NCBI RefSeq assembly: GCF_014193255.1
Contig: NZ_JACHZB010000001.1
Location: 62,001-126,000 of the forward strand
Length of the DNA: 64,000 nt
Origin: Rhizobium sp. BK196
GTDB lineage: Bacteria > Pseudomonadota > Alphaproteobacteria > Rhizobiales > Rhizobiaceae
Direction: 5' to 3'
In this document: piece after piece, positions 61,519 to 64,000 of the stretch
Layout: every line of letters begins with the position of its first letter
Position numbering within the stretch: the first letter of the stretch is position 1
The notes under the pieces: generated by a model
What the model saw: only the letters and a program-made list of their open reading frames with translations
What the model was told of the DNA's origin: nothing
Databases searched by the model: none
Translations under genes and position numbers: made by a program

Positions 61519-64000
61519 GTGAAAAAATTCAACCTGTCCGACTGGGCGCTCGAACATCGTTCGCTCGTCTGGTACTTCATGATCGTCTTCATTCTGGCCG
61601 GCGCGTTTTCCTATATCGGTCTCGGCCGCGAGGAAGATCCCAACTTCACCATCAAGACCATGATCATCCAGGTGCAGTGGCCTGGCGCGTCCGCCGAGGA
61701 AGTGACCAAGCAGGTCACCGATCGCGTCGAAAAGAAGCTGGAAGAGCTTGAATCGCTCGATTACGTCAGGAGCGAGACGGTTGCCGGGAAAACCACGATC
61801 TTCGTGGAACTGCTGCCGACGACCAAGGCCAAGGATGTGAATGCCATCTGGATGCGCGTGCGCAACATGATCGGCGACATCAAGGGAGATTTCCCGAGCG
61901 GCGTCATCGGGCCGTTCTTCAACGATCGCTTCGGAGACGTCTTCGGCAATATCTACGCCTTTACCAGCGATGGGCTGACGCAGCGCCAGCTTCGCGACCT
62001 CGTCGAGAACGCGCGCGCAAAGGTGCTGACGGTTGAAAATGTCGGCAAGGTGGACATTATCGGCGCGCAGGATGAGGCGATCTATCTCGAATTCTCGACG
62101 CGGAAGATCGCCGCCCTCGGGCTCGACCAGCAAGCCGTCATCGACACGCTGCAGGCGCAGAATGCCGTGACCCAGTCGGGTTTCGTCGATGCCGGTCCCG
62201 AGCGCATCGCCCTGCGCGTCAGCGGTCAGTTCACGTCGGAGGAAAGCCTCAAGGCGATCAATCTTCGCGTCAACGACCGCTTCTTCCCGCTGACCGATGT
62301 CGCGACGATCAAGCGCGGCTATGTCGATCCACCCTCCGCGCTGTTCCGCTACAACGGCCAGCCGGCGATCGGGCTCGCGATCGGCATGAAGACGGGTGCA
62401 AACCTGCTCGAATTCGGCGAAGCGCTCGACAAGGAGATCGAGCAGGTTAAGGCAGACCTTCCCATCGGCGTGGATGTCGAGCGCGTCTCCGATCAGCCCG
62501 CCGTCGTGGACGAGGCCGTGTCCGGCTTCACGCGCGCCCTGTTCGAGGCGATCGTCATCGTGCTTGCGATCAGCTTCATCAGCCTCGGCGTGCGCGCAGG
62601 TCTGGTGGTAGCCATCTCCATTCCGCTGGTGCTGGCGATCACCTTCCTCGTCATGGCCTATAGCGGCATTTCCATGCAGCGTATTTCGCTCGGCGCGCTG
62701 ATCATCGCCCTTGGCCTTCTGGTCGACGACGCAATGATCGCCGTGGAAATGATGGTCGCCCGCCTGGAGGTCGGCGACGACCTCAGAAAGGCGGCGACCT
62801 ATGTCTACACCTCGACCGCCTTCCCGATGCTGACGGGCACGCTGGTGACGGTCGCGGGCTTCATCCCCGTCGGTCTCAACTCCAGCGCCGCCGGCGAGTT
62901 CACCTTCACCCTTTTCGTGGTCATTGCCGTCTCGCTCCTGGTGTCATGGGTCGTCGCGGTCCTGTTCACGCCGCTGCTCGGCGTGACCATCCTTCCGAAG
63001 ACCATGAAATCGCATCATCAGCAGAAAGGCCGCTTTGCGCGGGTCTTCGCCTGGCTGCTCAGCCTGGCGATGCGCTGGCGCTGGATCACGATTGCCGCCA
63101 CCGTCGCAGCCTTCGCTCTTTCCATCGGCGGCATGAGCCTGGTGCAGCAGCAGTTCTTCCCCTCCTCCGACCGGCCCGAGCTGATCGTCGACTGGAACCT
63201 GCCGCAGAACAGCTCCATCTCGGAGACGAACAGGCAGATCGCGAAGTTCGAACGCGAGATGCTGACGGGCAACAAGGATGTCGACCACTGGACGAGCTAT
63301 GTCGGCCAAGGGGCTCCCCGCTTCATCCTGTCCTTCGATGTGCAGACGCCCGACGTCTCGTTCGGCCAGACCGTGATCGTCACCAAGGGGCTCGACGTTC
63401 GCGACAAGCTCAAGGGCGAATTGCAGGATTATCTGACGAAAACCTTCCCCGGAACCGACGCTTTCGTGAAGCTTCTCGACATCGGCCCGCCGGTCGGCAA
63501 GCCCGTGCAATATCGCGTCAGTGGGCCTGACATCCAGAAGGTCCGTGATATCGCCCAGCAGCTTGCCGGCATCGTCGGTCCGCATCCGCTGCTGTCAAAC
63601 ATGACCTTCGACTGGAACGAGCCATCACGCGTGGTCAAGGTCGATGTCCTCCAGGACAAGGCACGCCAGCTCGGCGTCTCGTCGCAGGACATTGCAACGG
63701 CACTCAACAGCATCGTCGAGGGATCGGCGGCCACGCAGATCAGGGACGACATCTATCTCGTCAACGTGGTCGGCCGCGCCCAGACCTCGGAGCGAGGGTC
63801 TATCGAGACGCTGCAGAACCTTCAGCTTGCCGGCGCGAACGGCAATTCCGTGCCCTTGTCCGCGGTTGCGAATTTCCACTACGAACTGGAGCAGCCGACC
63901 ATATACCGGCGGACACGCACGCCGACCATCACCATCAAGGCCGCCGTCGTCGGACCGACCCAGCCGGCGACGATCGTCGCCGAACTGCAGCCGAAAGTCG
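61519..64000 (+). CDS. RND family efflux permease (partial, runs off the window)
   Basis: At least 827 residues are visible from a GTG start (GTG-AAA-AAA-TTC). TM1 is LVWYFMIVFILAGAFSYIGL; PGASAEEVTKQV is the porter-domain block; TM4 has ALIIALGLLVDDAMIAVEMM, where the two Asp residues form the proton relay. So it is a proton-driven AcrB-type pump (HAE1 or related). It exports compounds from the periplasm or inner-membrane outer leaflet with the two adaptors upstream; the outer-membrane partner is not in the window. Control is probably by the divergent TetR gene. Confidence 0.9.
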   Translation, partial: MKKFNLSDWALEHRSLVWYFMIVFILAGAFSYIGLGREEDPNFTIKTMIIQVQWPGASAEEVTKQVTDRVEKKLEELESLDYVRSETVAGKTTIFVELLPTTKAKDVNAIWMRVRNMIGDIKGDFPSGVIGPFFNDRFGDVFGNIYAFTSDGLTQRQLRDLVENARAKVLTVENVGKVDIIGAQDEAIYLEFSTRKIAALGLDQQAVIDTLQAQNAVTQSGFVDAGPERIALRVSGQFTSEESLKAINLRVNDRFFPLTDVATIKRGYVDPPSALFRYNGQPAIGLAIGMKTGANLLEFGEALDKEIEQVKADLPIGVDVERVSDQPAVVDEAVSGFTRALFEAIVIVLAISFISLGVRAGLVVAISIPLVLAITFLVMAYSGISMQRISLGALIIALGLLVDDAMIAVEMMVARLEVGDDLRKAATYVYTSTAFPMLTGTLVTVAGFIPVGLNSSAAGEFTFTLFVVIAVSLLVSWVVAVLFTPLLGVTILPKTMKSHHQQKGRFARVFAWLLSLAMRWRWITIAATVAAFALSIGGMSLVQQQFFPSSDRPELIVDWNLPQNSSISETNRQIAKFEREMLTGNKDVDHWTSYVGQGAPRFILSFDVQTPDVSFGQTVIVTKGLDVRDKLKGELQDYLTKTFPGTDAFVKLLDIGPPVGKPVQYRVSGPDIQKVRDIAQQLAGIVGPHPLLSNMTFDWNEPSRVVKVDVLQDKARQLGVSSQDIATALNSIVEGSAATQIRDDIYLVNVVGRAQTSERGSIETLQNLQLAGANGNSVPLSAVANFHYELEQPTIYRRTRTPTITIKAAVVGPTQPATIVAELQPKV

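Noticed and set aside
60475..62133. Minus-strand frame of 552 codons
   Set aside because: Lies opposite the second adaptor and the permease; no protein features.

Overview
The window reads as a chromosomal or chromid segment of an alphaproteobacterium of the Rhizobiaceae (Rhizobium/Agrobacterium/Ensifer-like). The evidence is the GC-rich coding with frequent GTG and TTG starts, a UvrB of about 980 residues with long N- and C-terminal extensions, RIME-like palindromic repeats (a 'ggggagaaggtgcccgaagggcggatgagggg' type, described here in parts), a second family built around 'cctgtgcttgtcacagga', and many small regulator-plus-oxidoreductase pairs. No rRNA, tRNA, CRISPR array or insertion sequence was recognised.

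Layout. 1-3.6 kb: end of a class III cyclase gene, a methyltransferase, a lipoprotein, and an SDR/AraC pair. 3.7-7.0 kb: an AT-richer island holding a retron. It has a promoter, an msr-msd non-coding RNA, an NDT-like effector with a C-terminal DNA-binding-like part, a retron reverse transcriptase and, unusually, a closely following HNH protein with a C-terminal membrane segment. 7.0-14.7 kb: persulfide dioxygenase-rhodanese, a GH15 glycosidase flanked by inverted copies of a ~175 bp repeat, and uvrB carrying a RIME-like repeat in frame. 14.7-16.3 kb: an AT-rich DUF5677-like gene. 16.9-25.3 kb: small secreted proteins, GNAT, DnaQ-like exonuclease, J-domain protein, cold-shock protein, HxlR/SDR pair, small hypotheticals and an alpha/beta hydrolase. 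25.4-31.2 kb: a flavin monooxygenase/TetR pair with two operators, an MFS exporter with an attenuator-like leader, GNAT, GT25 and YdcF proteins. 31.4-33.8 kb: a large RTX protein. 34-41.4 kb: M20 amidohydrolase, ornithine cyclodeaminase family with a MerR-type promoter, a membrane protein/TetR pair, a cyclase with a long C-terminal TPR-like part, and NmrA and HxlR genes. 41.8-48.5 kb: P1B-type ATPase, deaminase, universal stress protein, secreted Gly-rich protein, isochorismatase fold, SbmA/YddA-like ABC transporter. 48.7-56.4 kb: ABM monooxygenase, LysR, and a five-gene stress cluster (AhpD-like, metallo-beta-lactamase fold, NAD(P)-binding, cupin, MscS) whose leading promoter shares a palindrome with the Rrf2 gene at its far end; then an ECF sigma/SDR operon. 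57-64 kb: Tat-exported metallo-hydrolase, DUF2200, and a TetR-controlled RND efflux operon with two adaptors whose permease runs off the window.

The genes are mostly short regulator-target modules for redox, xenobiotic and envelope stress. The retron is the clearest defence system and the most interesting locus: its third gene, an HNH protein with a membrane tail, is not part of the usual two-gene Eco1-like arrangement. All assignments come from reading motifs and context; no database search was run.
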